From J029 sp964482495 (lineage in GTDB: Bacteria; Planctomycetota; UBA1135): DNA of 64,000 bases. Below the pieces are notes generated by a model. It was not told where the DNA came from. It ran no database searches and was given only the letters and a program-made list of their open reading frames with translations. Numbering within the stretch: the first letter of the stretch is position 1; each line of letters starts with the position of its first letter. Location of the stretch: assembly GCA_964482495.1 (NCBI GenBank), contig CAYZXS010000005.1, positions 1 to 64,000 on the forward strand, given 5' to 3'. This document shows, one piece after another, positions 16,693 through 24,906 of the stretch. A program made the position numbers and the translations under genes.

Positions 16693-18637
16693 CGATCTTC
16701 TCCTGCAGGTGCGACGGGACCTGGTCGTAGTGGTCGAACTCCATGGAGAAGCCGCCCTCCCCGTGGGTCATCGAGCGCAGCGGCGTGCTGTAGGTCTGCA
16801 TCTCCGCCAGCGGCACCTGGGCCTTGATGATCTGGGCGTCACCCTCGGAGTCCATGCCCATGATCTGGCCGCGGCGCGTGTTCAGGTCGCCGCTGACGTC
16901 GCCGAAGTAGCGGCTCGGCACCATGATCTCGACGTTCATGACCGGCTCGAGCAGGATCGGGCGGGCCTTCTCGAAGGCCTCGCGCAGCGCCCGCGCGCCG
17001 GCCATCTTGAAGCTGACCTCGTCCGAGTCGACGTCGTGGTGCTTGCCGTCGTAGAGCTCGACGACGATGTCCACGACCTTGGAGTTGGCGATGATGCCCT
17101 TCGCCATCTGCTCGTTGATGCCCTTCTCGACCGCCGGAATGAACTGGCGCGGGATCGAGCCGCCGACGATGGCGTCGACGAATTCGAAGCCCTCGCCGCG
17201 GGCGGCTGGCGCCAGGCGCAGATAGCACTCGCCGAACTGGCCCGAGCCGCCGGTCTGCTTCTTGTGCCGGTGGTGACCCTCGGCCTTGGCGGTGACGGTC
17301 TCCTGATAGGCGATGCGCGGGATCTTGGTCTCCACCCCTACGCCGCGGCCCTCGAGCCGGTGCAGGCAGGTGTTGAGGTGGAGGTCGCTCAGGCCCGACA
17401 CGATCATCTCGTGGGTGTCGGGGTCGCGGTGCGTGGTGAAGGTCGGGTCCTCCTTGGCGATCTTGCCCAGTTCGCCGCCGATCTTCTGCTCGTCGTTGCG
17501 GCTCTTCGGCCGCACCGAGACCGAGGTGTAGGGCCTCGGCAGGCCGAAGTCGTGGGGCGAGGCCTCGCCCTCGGAGACCACGGTGTCGGCGACCTCGAGC
17601 TCCTCGACGCGGGTCACGGCGACGATCTCGCCGGGGCCGGCGGAATCGACCGGGGTCAGGTCCTTGCCGCACAGGGTCGACAGGCCGGACATCTTCACCG
17701 TCTTCCCGCCGTGGGAGCTCGGCACCTGCATGTCGGTCTTGAGGGTGCCCTGGAGCACCCGGAGGTAGCTGATCTGGCCGAGGTGCTTGTCGCTCAGGAC
17801 CTTCCAGACCCGCGCCACCAGGCGCTCGTCCGGGCCGCCTCCTGCCACAGCGTCGTCCTTCACCACCTGGAGCTGGCGAGCGGCGGTCGGGAACTCCGTG
17901 CACAAGAACTCGGCGAACTCCTCGACGCCGACGCCGCGGACCGGGTCGAGGAAGAACAGCGGCGCCAGGGTGCCCTGCGCCATGGCGTCGGGCAGAGCCT
18001 TCGCCAGCTCCTCGTCGGAGACGTCGCCCTCCTCGAGGTACTTCTCCATCAGCTCGTCGTCGGCCTCGACGATCGAGTCGACCAGCTGCGAGCGGAAGGG
18101 GTTGCCGGCGTCGGCGGCGACCTCCACCACCGAGGAGAAGCCGGGGCCGAGCTCGTTCGGCATCGTGAAGGGCACCACGAACTGGCCGAAGCGGGTCCGG
18201 ACGTTGTCGATGACGGCGTCCAGGTCGAGGTTCTCGTGGTCGCCCTTGGTGATCACCACGGCGCGCGCCTGCTTGTGCTTGCCGGCGTTCTCCCACAGCC
18301 TCGCGGCGTGGAAGGGCATGCCGTCATTGCGCGCCGAGATCGTCAGGACGGCGCAGCCGGCGGCGCCCATCGAGGTGATCGCGTCCGCCACGAAGTCCGG
18401 ATAACCCGGCGTGTCGATCAGGTTCAGCCCCTTCTTTCCGACGTGAACGACCGCCGCGCCCAGGCTGTGCTGCTTCTCCTTCTCCTCAGCGGTGAAGTCG
18501 CAGAGCGAGCTGCCGTCGGAGACCGAACCCTGGCGCTTGGTGACTCCGAAGCGGTGGGCGAGGGCCTCGACGAGGGTGGTCTTTCCGGCGTCGGAGTGGC
18601 CGAGGAAGGTGACGTTTCGAAGATCAGCGGCGGACAT
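16664..18637 (-). CDS. Elongation factor G-like GTPase (EF-G2 type)
   Basis: A 657-residue translational GTPase, somewhat shorter than canonical EF-G (about 700). G1 GHSDAGKT is at 13-20 and G3 DTPG at 75-78; G4 reads TKGD at 130-133 instead of NKxD. The switch-I region (EEKEKQHSL) differs from the EF-G consensus, as in EF-G-like paralogues. Domain IV and V motifs include GGSGQFGECYLRL and a C-terminal SMEFDHYDQVPSHLQEKIV, characteristic of the EF-G2 group. It is not in an rpsL-rpsG-fusA-tuf context, so it is probably a specialised paralogue, possibly in recycling or stress. The ATG at 18637 is well placed. Confidence 0.9.
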   Translation of the reverse strand: MSAADLRNVTFLGHSDAGKTTLVEALAHRFGVTKRQGSVSDGSSLCDFTAEEKEKQHSLGAAVVHVGKKGLNLIDTPGYPDFVADAITSMGAAGCAVLTISARNDGMPFHAARLWENAGKHKQARAVVITKGDHENLDLDAVIDNVRTRFGQFVVPFTMPNELGPGFSSVVEVAADAGNPFRSQLVDSIVEADDELMEKYLEEGDVSDEELAKALPDAMAQGTLAPLFFLDPVRGVGVEEFAEFLCTEFPTAARQLQVVKDDAVAGGGPDERLVARVWKVLSDKHLGQISYLRVLQGTLKTDMQVPSSHGGKTVKMSGLSTLCGKDLTPVDSAGPGEIVAVTRVEELEVADTVVSEGEASPHDFGLPRPYTSVSVRPKSRNDEQKIGGELGKIAKEDPTFTTHRDPDTHEMIVSGLSDLHLNTCLHRLEGRGVGVETKIPRIAYQETVTAKAEGHHRHKKQTGGSGQFGECYLRLAPAARGEGFEFVDAIVGGSIPRQFIPAVEKGINEQMAKGIIANSKVVDIVVELYDGKHHDVDSDEVSFKMAGARALREAFEKARPILLEPVMNVEIMVPSRYFGDVSGDLNTRRGQIMGMDSEGDAQIIKAQVPLAEMQTYSTPLRSMTHGEGGFSMEFDHYDQVPSHLQEKIVAQMASEEE

Positions 18638-18669
18638 CTCAGGCAGGGGGAATGGTGGCCATGGATCGC

Positions 18670-18704
18670 GGCGGGGCCGCGCAGGATACCCCTGCGGCCC
18701 CGCC
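18670..18704. terminator. Strong GC hairpin between ompA-like and EF-G-like genes
   Basis: Perfect 11-bp arms GGCGGGGCCGC and GCGGCCCCGCC enclose a 13-base loop that can itself pair AGG with CCT. It lies in the 114-base gap between the OmpA-type lipoprotein stop and the EF-G-like start. No U tract follows on the transcribed strand, so it could be an attenuator, a partial terminator or an RNA-stabilising stem. Confidence 0.5.
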
Positions 18705-18751
18705 TCGTGGGCTTCCAGCGGGAGTTTCCGGCCCCTCGAGACCGGGAGGGC

Positions 18752-19444
18752 CTAGTCGAAGACCAGGATCTCCACGCGGCGGTTGGCCGCCTTGGTCTTG
18801 CTGTTGTCGTTCGAGCCCTTCGGCGCCCATTCGCCGTAGCCCGACACCCGCAGCGAGGCCTGGTCCACGCCGAGGTCCTTGCTCAGGTAGTCGGAGACCG
18901 CCATGGCGCGCTCCACCGACAGCCGCAGGTTGGTCTGCCACTTCGACTTCTTGATCGGGTCGTTGTCGGTGTGGCCCTCGACCCAGAAGGTCCGGCCGGC
19001 GTAGTCGTTCTTGAGGATGCCGGCGACCTGCTTGAGGCTCTTGCGGCCCTTGTCGCTGAGGGTCACCGACCCGGACGGGAAGGTGATCGCGGAGGGCAGC
19101 TCCAGCACGATCACGTCTCCGCGCCGGGAGACGTTGACGCCGCTGCCGGCGAGCCGGCCGCGCAGGTCATCGACCTCGGCGTCCTGGGCGGCCTGCGCGG
19201 CCTCCATGGCGGCGACGCGGTGCCTCATGTTGGCGTTGGCCGACTCGGCCTGGGACAGCTGGTCGCGCAGCTCGGCGGTCTGAGCGCGGATCCGGTCACG
19301 CTCGGCCTGGAGCCGGCGGCGGTCCTGCTGGGCGATCTCGAGCTGCCGGTCCTGGTCGGCGATGGTCTCCTCCATCTCGGCGGTCTGGCACGCCGGCAGG
19401 AGGAGCAACGGGAGGAGAAAGGCGAGGAGGTTGGTGCGCTTCAT
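18752..19444 (-). CDS. OmpA-family peptidoglycan-associated lipoprotein with coiled coil
   Basis: A 230-residue predicted outer-membrane lipoprotein. Lipobox LPAC gives Cys19. Residues 25-95 form a charged coiled coil (repeated Gln/Arg/Glu heptads), and residues about 110-230 are an OmpA/MotB peptidoglycan-binding domain. The OmpA landmarks are TFPSGSVTLSDKG, VEGHTDNDPI and LRVSGYGEWAP, with a final NRRVEILVF. It anchors the envelope to the cell wall and may act with the neighbouring prepilin peptidase and lipoprotein genes. The gene ends 114 bases before the EF-G-like gene, with a strong hairpin in the gap. Confidence 0.93.
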   Translation of the reverse strand: MKRTNLLAFLLPLLLLPACQTAEMEETIADQDRQLEIAQQDRRRLQAERDRIRAQTAELRDQLSQAESANANMRHRVAAMEAAQAAQDAEVDDLRGRLAGSGVNVSRRGDVIVLELPSAITFPSGSVTLSDKGRKSLKQVAGILKNDYAGRTFWVEGHTDNDPIKKSKWQTNLRLSVERAMAVSDYLSKDLGVDQASLRVSGYGEWAPKGSNDNSKTKAANRRVEILVFD

Positions 19445-19465
19445 CGGGTCAATTCGCTGGGCCGG

Positions 19466-20458
19466 TCAACGGAGCCAGGATTGGATCATGTCCGGCCATG
19501 TTTGGAGGAAGAAGCTGTGCGTCGCGAGCGGCGCCAGCAGGACGAAGCCGGTGCCGAGCACCAGCGGAGGTCCGAAGGGAATCTGCCGCCCCAGCAACCA
19601 GCCCAGGTGCAGGGAACTGCGGAAGCTCTTCCCGCGACGGCGGGCGAGGCGGCGTTGGTGAACCACGAGGATCATGCGGAAGATGTTGCCGATGCCGAGC
19701 ACGGCTCCGACAGCGACCCCAATCATCAAGGTCCAGGCCGACCCTTCCAGGCCGACCAGGGCGCCCACGGCGGCCATGTACTTGACGTCGCCGAAACCGA
19801 GGGCTTCCTGCTTCAGAAGATAGGAAAACAAGGCCCGGATTCCAAATAGCAAAAGGAAGGACAGGGCGGCGCCGAGGCCCGCAGAGGCCAGCGCCAGGCC
19901 GAGCGGGCTGCTCTCGGGCCCGAGGCCGAGCCAGGAAACCCCCCAGGGCGCCCAGTCCGGGCCCCAGAGGTGGAAGCTGGGGACCAGGCCGGCGGCGAGG
20001 AAACCGAAGGGGATGCCGCCGAGGGTGATCTCATCCGGCAGGATCATGTGGTTCCAGTCGACCACCGCGGCGATCCACAGCGCCGTCAGCGCCACGAGCA
20101 GCAGCCCCAGGGCCAGCGGGCCGCCGGCCTCGGGGTCCCCCGCCCAGGTGGTCCCCGCCCAGGCGAACAAGCCCGCCAGGCCGATCTCATTGAGCAGGTA
20201 GACCGGGCCGTAGCGAGCGCCGCAGCTGCGGCAGCGGCCTCGCAGGATCAGATAGCTCAGCAGCGGGATATTGTCGTACCAGCGCAGCTGCGTGTCGCAG
20301 GAAGGGCAGAAGGAGCGCGCAGGCCGGACGACCGAGAGGCCCTCCCGGGGCAGCCGGTAGATCGCGGCGGAGGCGAAGGAGCCGGCCATGGCCCCGAGCA
20401 CGGCCAGGAAGCCGAAGTAGAGGCCTCCGGACGCCCGAAGCTCGATCCACCAGTCCAT
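19466..20458 (-). CDS. Prepilin peptidase (A24 aspartyl protease)
   Basis: A 330-residue polytopic membrane protease that cleaves and N-methylates type IV prepilins and pseudopilins. The N-terminal cytoplasmic domain has the zinc tetracysteine CPSC (51-54) and CRSC (76-79), typical of bifunctional enzymes. The two catalytic aspartates are Asp134 in VVDWNHMILPDE and Asp224 in the GFGDVKYM motif. The ATG at 20458 gives the usual short N-terminus before the first helix. It follows the Ig-like lipoprotein genes, precedes an OmpA lipoprotein, and lies 3 kb from a pseudopilin gene. Confidence 0.95.
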   Translation of the reverse strand: MDWWIELRASGGLYFGFLAVLGAMAGSFASAAIYRLPREGLSVVRPARSFCPSCDTQLRWYDNIPLLSYLILRGRCRSCGARYGPVYLLNEIGLAGLFAWAGTTWAGDPEAGGPLALGLLLVALTALWIAAVVDWNHMILPDEITLGGIPFGFLAAGLVPSFHLWGPDWAPWGVSWLGLGPESSPLGLALASAGLGAALSFLLLFGIRALFSYLLKQEALGFGDVKYMAAVGALVGLEGSAWTLMIGVAVGAVLGIGNIFRMILVVHQRRLARRRGKSFRSSLHLGWLLGRQIPFGPPLVLGTGFVLLAPLATHSFFLQTWPDMIQSWLR

Positions 20459-20510
20459 TCCTGGATTGTGCGCCTTCTGCGACGCGATTCCAAGCGCGGA
20501 CTGGGAAAGC

Positions 20511-21335
20511 TCAGGATCCGCCGCGCAGCCCGAGGGAGCGGTCGCTCGGCTGCAGGGGCTTGCCCCCGAAGCCCTCCAGCCCCGGCGGCAGCTCGAGCCG
20601 TCGCCAGCCCGCCCAGCGACCGACGTTGGCCTCGATCTCCGCCTGGTCGGGGGCGTTCCGGAGCAGCCGCAGGGCCACAGGGACCGGAGCGGCGCCGGCG
20701 CCGCCGGCCTCATTGGAGGCGAGCCTGGCGCCCTCCAGGGTCCTCGGGTCCACGGGCCCCGTGAGCAGGATCCGCACCGTGCCGTCGGCGCGGACGTCGA
20801 AGTGCTTGTTCGCGGTGCCGAGCGGCAGCACCCGGAGCGCCTCGCCCCCGCCATCGAGGGCCACGAGCGCCCCCGGCTCCGCCGCCGGGAGGGTCCGGAA
20901 CTGGATTCGGCGGGTGCCGGTCAAGGCGGCGCCGTCCTCGCCCACCACGGCCGCCAGCCGAGGCACGCCGTGGAGGTCGATGCCGTAGTCACAGTCCGGC
21001 GCCAGGCCGCCGTCGCTGAGGTCGGCGCGGAGCGGCAGGGCCGGCCGGAAGATCAGGAAGCGGCCGACCACCTCGAGGCCAGCGTTGACGCCCTCGCCGG
21101 TATCGAGTTCGAACAGGCGGCAAGCCCCGGCCCGCAAACCCAGCGCCAGCGGCCGGTCGAACTCCACCCTCAGCTCAGCGTTGAGGACCACGGCCTGGCC
21201 GTCGCGGCCGGGCCAGTCCACCGGCCTCAGTCCAGCCTCATCGTCCTGCCCGAGGCAACCCGCGGCCAGGGCCAGCAGCGGGAAAAAGGAAAGGCGGCGC
21301 GAGAGGAACTCCCACGCCGCCATCACGGTCCTCAT
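20511..21335 (-). CDS. Secreted Ig-like lipoprotein of 274 residues
   Basis: Signal peptide with lipobox LAAGC (Cys27). The mature part begins with a Big_5-like beta-sandwich (AVVLNAELRVEFDRPLALGL, GRFLIFRPALPL), followed by a second domain of similar type (VRILLTGPVDPRTLEGARL). It is the smallest member of a four-gene lipoprotein block and lies seven bases downstream of the 1188-residue glycine-rich member. It looks like a reduced relative containing only the Ig part. ATG codons at 21335 and 21323 are both possible starts. The function is unknown. Confidence 0.75.
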   Translation of the reverse strand: MRTVMAAWEFLSRRLSFFPLLALAAGCLGQDDEAGLRPVDWPGRDGQAVVLNAELRVEFDRPLALGLRAGACRLFELDTGEGVNAGLEVVGRFLIFRPALPLRADLSDGGLAPDCDYGIDLHGVPRLAAVVGEDGAALTGTRRIQFRTLPAAEPGALVALDGGGEALRVLPLGTANKHFDVRADGTVRILLTGPVDPRTLEGARLASNEAGGAGAAPVPVALRLLRNAPDQAEIEANVGRWAGWRRLELPPGLEGFGGKPLQPSDRSLGLRGGS

Positions 21336-21342
21336 CGCAGGA

Positions 21343-24300
21343 CTACCAGATCAGCGGGACCTTCACCAGCTGGATCGCCGGCCGCTCGCTGTTCACCGTG
21401 ACCCCGGCGCCGGAGGCGTCGATGTCGAAGGTCACCCGGTAACGGAGGAAGCGCAGCCCCTCGAGGTCGGCCAGATCGGAGGTCCAGGCGCTCGGCGTGC
21501 CGGGCGTGTTGGAGCCGGTCGAGGACTCAGGGGCGCCCTGGAACTCGAACACGATGCTGGCGGAGTCCGGCAGGCGGCCCTTCTGGCCCGACGTCATCAC
21601 GCGGAAGAACTTGGGCTCGAGGGTCCAGACCGGGTTGGAGGGGTTCACCGCCAACAGCATGCTGCCGTCCGCCATGACCGTGGTCAGGGTCAGCTCGTCG
21701 GCCGAGCGGCTGTAGGAAGCCTCGGTGACCTCGAAGCTCGAGGACCCGGTGCTGTCCGGGAGCACGTCGTAACCGACCAGCAGCGCGGGGTTGCGCAGCA
21801 TCATGTCGGCCGTGGCCGAGGCGCTGAAGGTCGCGGCCGCGTTCGGAATCACCACGGTGTAGGCGGTGTAGACCGCAGCGTTGGCGCCGATGTTGCTTCC
21901 GGTCGCGATCTCGGTCAGCGGCGTGATCACGGCGTTGCTGGCGGTGACCGAGCCGTCCGTGGTCGAGATCCCCTCGAAGCCGAGCAGGCTGCTGGCGTAG
22001 TTGGGGTAGTCGTTGGCCGGGATCGGGTCCCGCAGCCCCGCCAAGCCGGTGTCGATCCAGTCGGTCTGGAACTGCGACTTGGGCGAGAAGGCCGGGATCA
22101 GCGCGTACGGGGTCGGCTCGAAGTAGAGGTCGAGCATCTCCTCCAGGCGGTCGGTGTCGATCGGCCCTGACGAGACGCTGTGGGTCAGGTAGTTGGAGAT
22201 CGCGGTGTCGGCGTCCGCGTGCCAGGCGATGTCCTCGGCCGGCTCAGGGACGTGGATCTGGATGATGCCGTTGGCGCCCGCGCCGCCGCGTCCGATCATG
22301 AAGTCGGAGTTGCCGTCCGGGTTGCCGCCGGTGTGAGTGACGCCCTCGGAGTAGGCCCAGCCGCGGCGGCCGCCGATGGCCTGGCCGAGCTCAGGGGTGG
22401 TCGCGGGGGGCGAGTTCACCGGGTCGGAGCCGACGTCGATGGCCGAGAGGTCCAGGCCGGTGGCCGACTGCAGGATGATGTGACCGCCGGAGCCGCCGCC
22501 AGAGCCGGAGACCTGGCGGATGAGGTCCGAAGAGCCTTCGCCCAGGGACTCGCCGCCGTTGCCGGAGCCGCCGTTGGCGAGCAGCTGGCTGTTGGAGCCG
22601 AGGATGATCGGGCCGATGGCCATGATCTGCACCTGGCCGCCGCCACCGCCGCCCGGGGCGCCCTTCCAGTACTTGAAGGTCCAGCCGTACGGGAAGTTCT
22701 CGTCCGGGAAGAAGTCAGCCAGCGCGTCGAGGGCGTTGTCGCCGTTCAGGTCGAGGCGCATCACCAGCGAGCTGTCGCCGCTCGCGCCGCCGCCCGCGCC
22801 GGCCCAGGCGGCGGTGAGCTCGCCTTCGGTCCGGGTCTGGGTGTAAGCGTTCCAGCGGCTGCCGAGGAAGTCATCACCGGTGGCGCCGGAGAAGACCGCG
22901 GCCTGCGCCAAGCCCGGATCGGGGCCGTTCGACGGGTGGCCGAACTCGAAGGGCGGGGTGGTCCCGCTCGTCCAGGCAGGGTCGAGGTTGTTCCGGTCGG
23001 TGGCTTGGTCGTCGTGGGACAGGTCCTCCATGCCCAGGCCGCCGTGGTCGTCGTCGTTGTTCGGCGGCGGCGGCGGCGGCGGCAGGATCAGGTCGATGTA
23101 GCTGTTGCCGCGCACGCCGTTCTCGGCGCCGGCGAAGTAGGCCTCCTTGTTGCCGGTGGTGGCGAAGTGGGTGTGGCGGTCCTCCCGGATGTCGGGCCCG
23201 GCGTCGTCGTGCGACTCCGGGTTGGCCACGCCGGCGTAGCGGTCCCAGGAGAGGGAGCTCGGGAAGCCCTGGGTGAACTGGCCGCCCCCGCCGCCGGCGG
23301 CGATCTGGGACAGGCCGTCGTTCTTGATGTGGAAGCCCGGCGCGGTGCCGCCGGAGGTCCAGTTCAGGGCACCTTCGCCGCCGCCACCGCCCAAGCCGGT
23401 GTTGAAGGCGCCGAAGCCCGGGTCGCCGCGGAAGGTCTCGGTGGCGGTCTCCTTGGAGGCCGTGCCGCCGTCGCCGCCGCCGGGGCCGCCGAGGCCGCCC
23501 GGCTCGGGCACGGTGGGCTGGCCGAGGGCCTGGGAAAGCAGGGCGTCCTCGCCGCTGACATCCAGCACACCTTGGATGGTGACGGTGCCCGTGGCGTAGA
23601 TCAGCAGCGGGTTGTCGCCGCGGCCGATCATGGTGGCGTTGGCCTCGATGGTGAAGTCATCGACCTCCAGCACGCCGTCGACCAGCTCGAAATTGCGGCC
23701 GTTGGAGTCTTGGAAGGAGACGGTGCCGGTGGTGTCCAGCTCCAGGGTGTTGAAGCTGCTGAGGACGAAGTCGTGATCCGGCGAGGGCGCGGTGCCCGGG
23801 AACTCGAAGCTGCTGGTGATCTGCCCGGCGGTGTAGTCAGCCGGCGGGAAGGCCAGGGAGGCGGTCGAGTCGATGACGGCGCTGGAGCTGAAGTCCTCCA
23901 GGATCTCGTCGGCGGTCTCGTCGGTCTCGGTCCAGTTCGGGTCGTTGTTGTAGTAGGCGGTGAGGGTCGGGGTCGCGTGCGCGGCCGAGCTCTGCACCTG
24001 TGAATTGGTCTCGCCCGCGAGGTCCTCGAAGTCAGAGCTGACCCGGACCTGCAGGTTGCGGTTCGGGGGCAGGATGCCAGCGATCTGGAAGTAGATCACG
24101 GCGCCGCCGACGGTGCAGTTGTCGATCAGGATCAGCTGGCCGGGGACCTTGTTGGTGGCGCTGTACGAGTTCTCGTTGCCCGATCCGATCTCGCCGTCGG
24201 AGTAGAGCGCGTAGACCCGGTCGGTGTTGAGGTTCGTGCTCGAGGCGTTCACCGACTGGTTGAAGCGGATCTCGATGACCCCGTCCGGGTCGGAGAACAT

Positions 24301-24906
24301 GTTCAGGCCGTCCGGGAAGACCACCGGGTTGGTCGCGGCGAAACGCGGCGGCCCCACGGTGGTGTCCAGGAACAGCGGCTCGACCGGATCGATCGGCGAC
24401 CGGAACTCCCGGGTCAGGCCGACCGAGAGCGGGTGGCCCGCCTGGTCGCGCAGCACCGAAGCGCCGAAGTTCTGCTGGGTGGGCAGGGCGATCTCGTAGT
24501 GGTAGCCGCCCGGGACGAAGGCGCCGTTGGTGTTGGACGCGTTGGTCGGGCAGGCGGGCTGGAAGACCACCACCTTGTTGTTGGTCCCAGCTCGGACGTT
24601 GAAGCTGCCGGTCACCGGGTGGCCTTGGACCTCGGGGTCCAGGGGCCGGATGATGATGGAGCTGAAGCTCAGGGACCCGGGATCGACCGGATGGTTGAAG
24701 GTCATGACGATGGGCCGGTTCAGGGCCCAGACGTCGCCTTCGTTCATGTTGATCGATTCGACCTTGAAGGCGCCGGCGTTGGCCGATTCCCCGGGGGTCA
24801 GATCGCTGCTCCCGCCGACGCAGGAGGAGAGCGCGGCCGCGCCGAGGAGGACAGCCGCGAGGGGCTTCAGGCAGAGGATGTGGGGGGACCTGGTCATGTT
24901 TCTCAC
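21343..24906 (-). CDS. Giant glycine-rich Ig-like secreted lipoprotein (second copy type)
   Basis: An 1187-residue lipoprotein with lipobox LSSC. The N-terminal 200 residues hold Big_5-like Ig sequence (RPIVMTFNHPVDPGSLSF). The centre has TVTIQGVLDVSG, then Gly-rich stretches alternating with beta strands (GGQVQIMAIGPIILGSNSQLL, GGHIILQSATGLDLSAIDVG) and an eight-Pro run near an Asp-rich patch. The C-terminus is a beta domain (VTFDIDASGAGV). It is related to the protein at 11286-14354. The GTG at 24906 overlaps the upstream TGA (GTGA); an ATG at 24897 is an alternative. It probably forms an extended surface structure; partner or ligand unknown. Confidence 0.85.
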   Translation of the reverse strand: MRNMTRSPHILCLKPLAAVLLGAAALSSCVGGSSDLTPGESANAGAFKVESINMNEGDVWALNRPIVMTFNHPVDPGSLSFSSIIIRPLDPEVQGHPVTGSFNVRAGTNNKVVVFQPACPTNASNTNGAFVPGGYHYEIALPTQQNFGASVLRDQAGHPLSVGLTREFRSPIDPVEPLFLDTTVGPPRFAATNPVVFPDGLNMFSDPDGVIEIRFNQSVNASSTNLNTDRVYALYSDGEIGSGNENSYSATNKVPGQLILIDNCTVGGAVIYFQIAGILPPNRNLQVRVSSDFEDLAGETNSQVQSSAAHATPTLTAYYNNDPNWTETDETADEILEDFSSSAVIDSTASLAFPPADYTAGQITSSFEFPGTAPSPDHDFVLSSFNTLELDTTGTVSFQDSNGRNFELVDGVLEVDDFTIEANATMIGRGDNPLLIYATGTVTIQGVLDVSGEDALLSQALGQPTVPEPGGLGGPGGGDGGTASKETATETFRGDPGFGAFNTGLGGGGGEGALNWTSGGTAPGFHIKNDGLSQIAAGGGGGQFTQGFPSSLSWDRYAGVANPESHDDAGPDIREDRHTHFATTGNKEAYFAGAENGVRGNSYIDLILPPPPPPPNNDDDHGGLGMEDLSHDDQATDRNNLDPAWTSGTTPPFEFGHPSNGPDPGLAQAAVFSGATGDDFLGSRWNAYTQTRTEGELTAAWAGAGGGASGDSSLVMRLDLNGDNALDALADFFPDENFPYGWTFKYWKGAPGGGGGGQVQIMAIGPIILGSNSQLLANGGSGNGGESLGEGSSDLIRQVSGSGGGSGGHIILQSATGLDLSAIDVGSDPVNSPPATTPELGQAIGGRRGWAYSEGVTHTGGNPDGNSDFMIGRGGAGANGIIQIHVPEPAEDIAWHADADTAISNYLTHSVSSGPIDTDRLEEMLDLYFEPTPYALIPAFSPKSQFQTDWIDTGLAGLRDPIPANDYPNYASSLLGFEGISTTDGSVTASNAVITPLTEIATGSNIGANAAVYTAYTVVIPNAAATFSASATADMMLRNPALLVGYDVLPDSTGSSSFEVTEASYSRSADELTLTTVMADGSMLLAVNPSNPVWTLEPKFFRVMTSGQKGRLPDSASIVFEFQGAPESSTGSNTPGTPSAWTSDLADLEGLRFLRYRVTFDIDASGAGVTVNSERPAIQLVKVPLIW

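Noticed and set aside
16481..19849. An 1122-codon open frame on the plus strand across the EF-G-like and OmpA genes
   Set aside because: It is antisense to three well-supported genes and has no recognisable domain; it is a codon-bias shadow.
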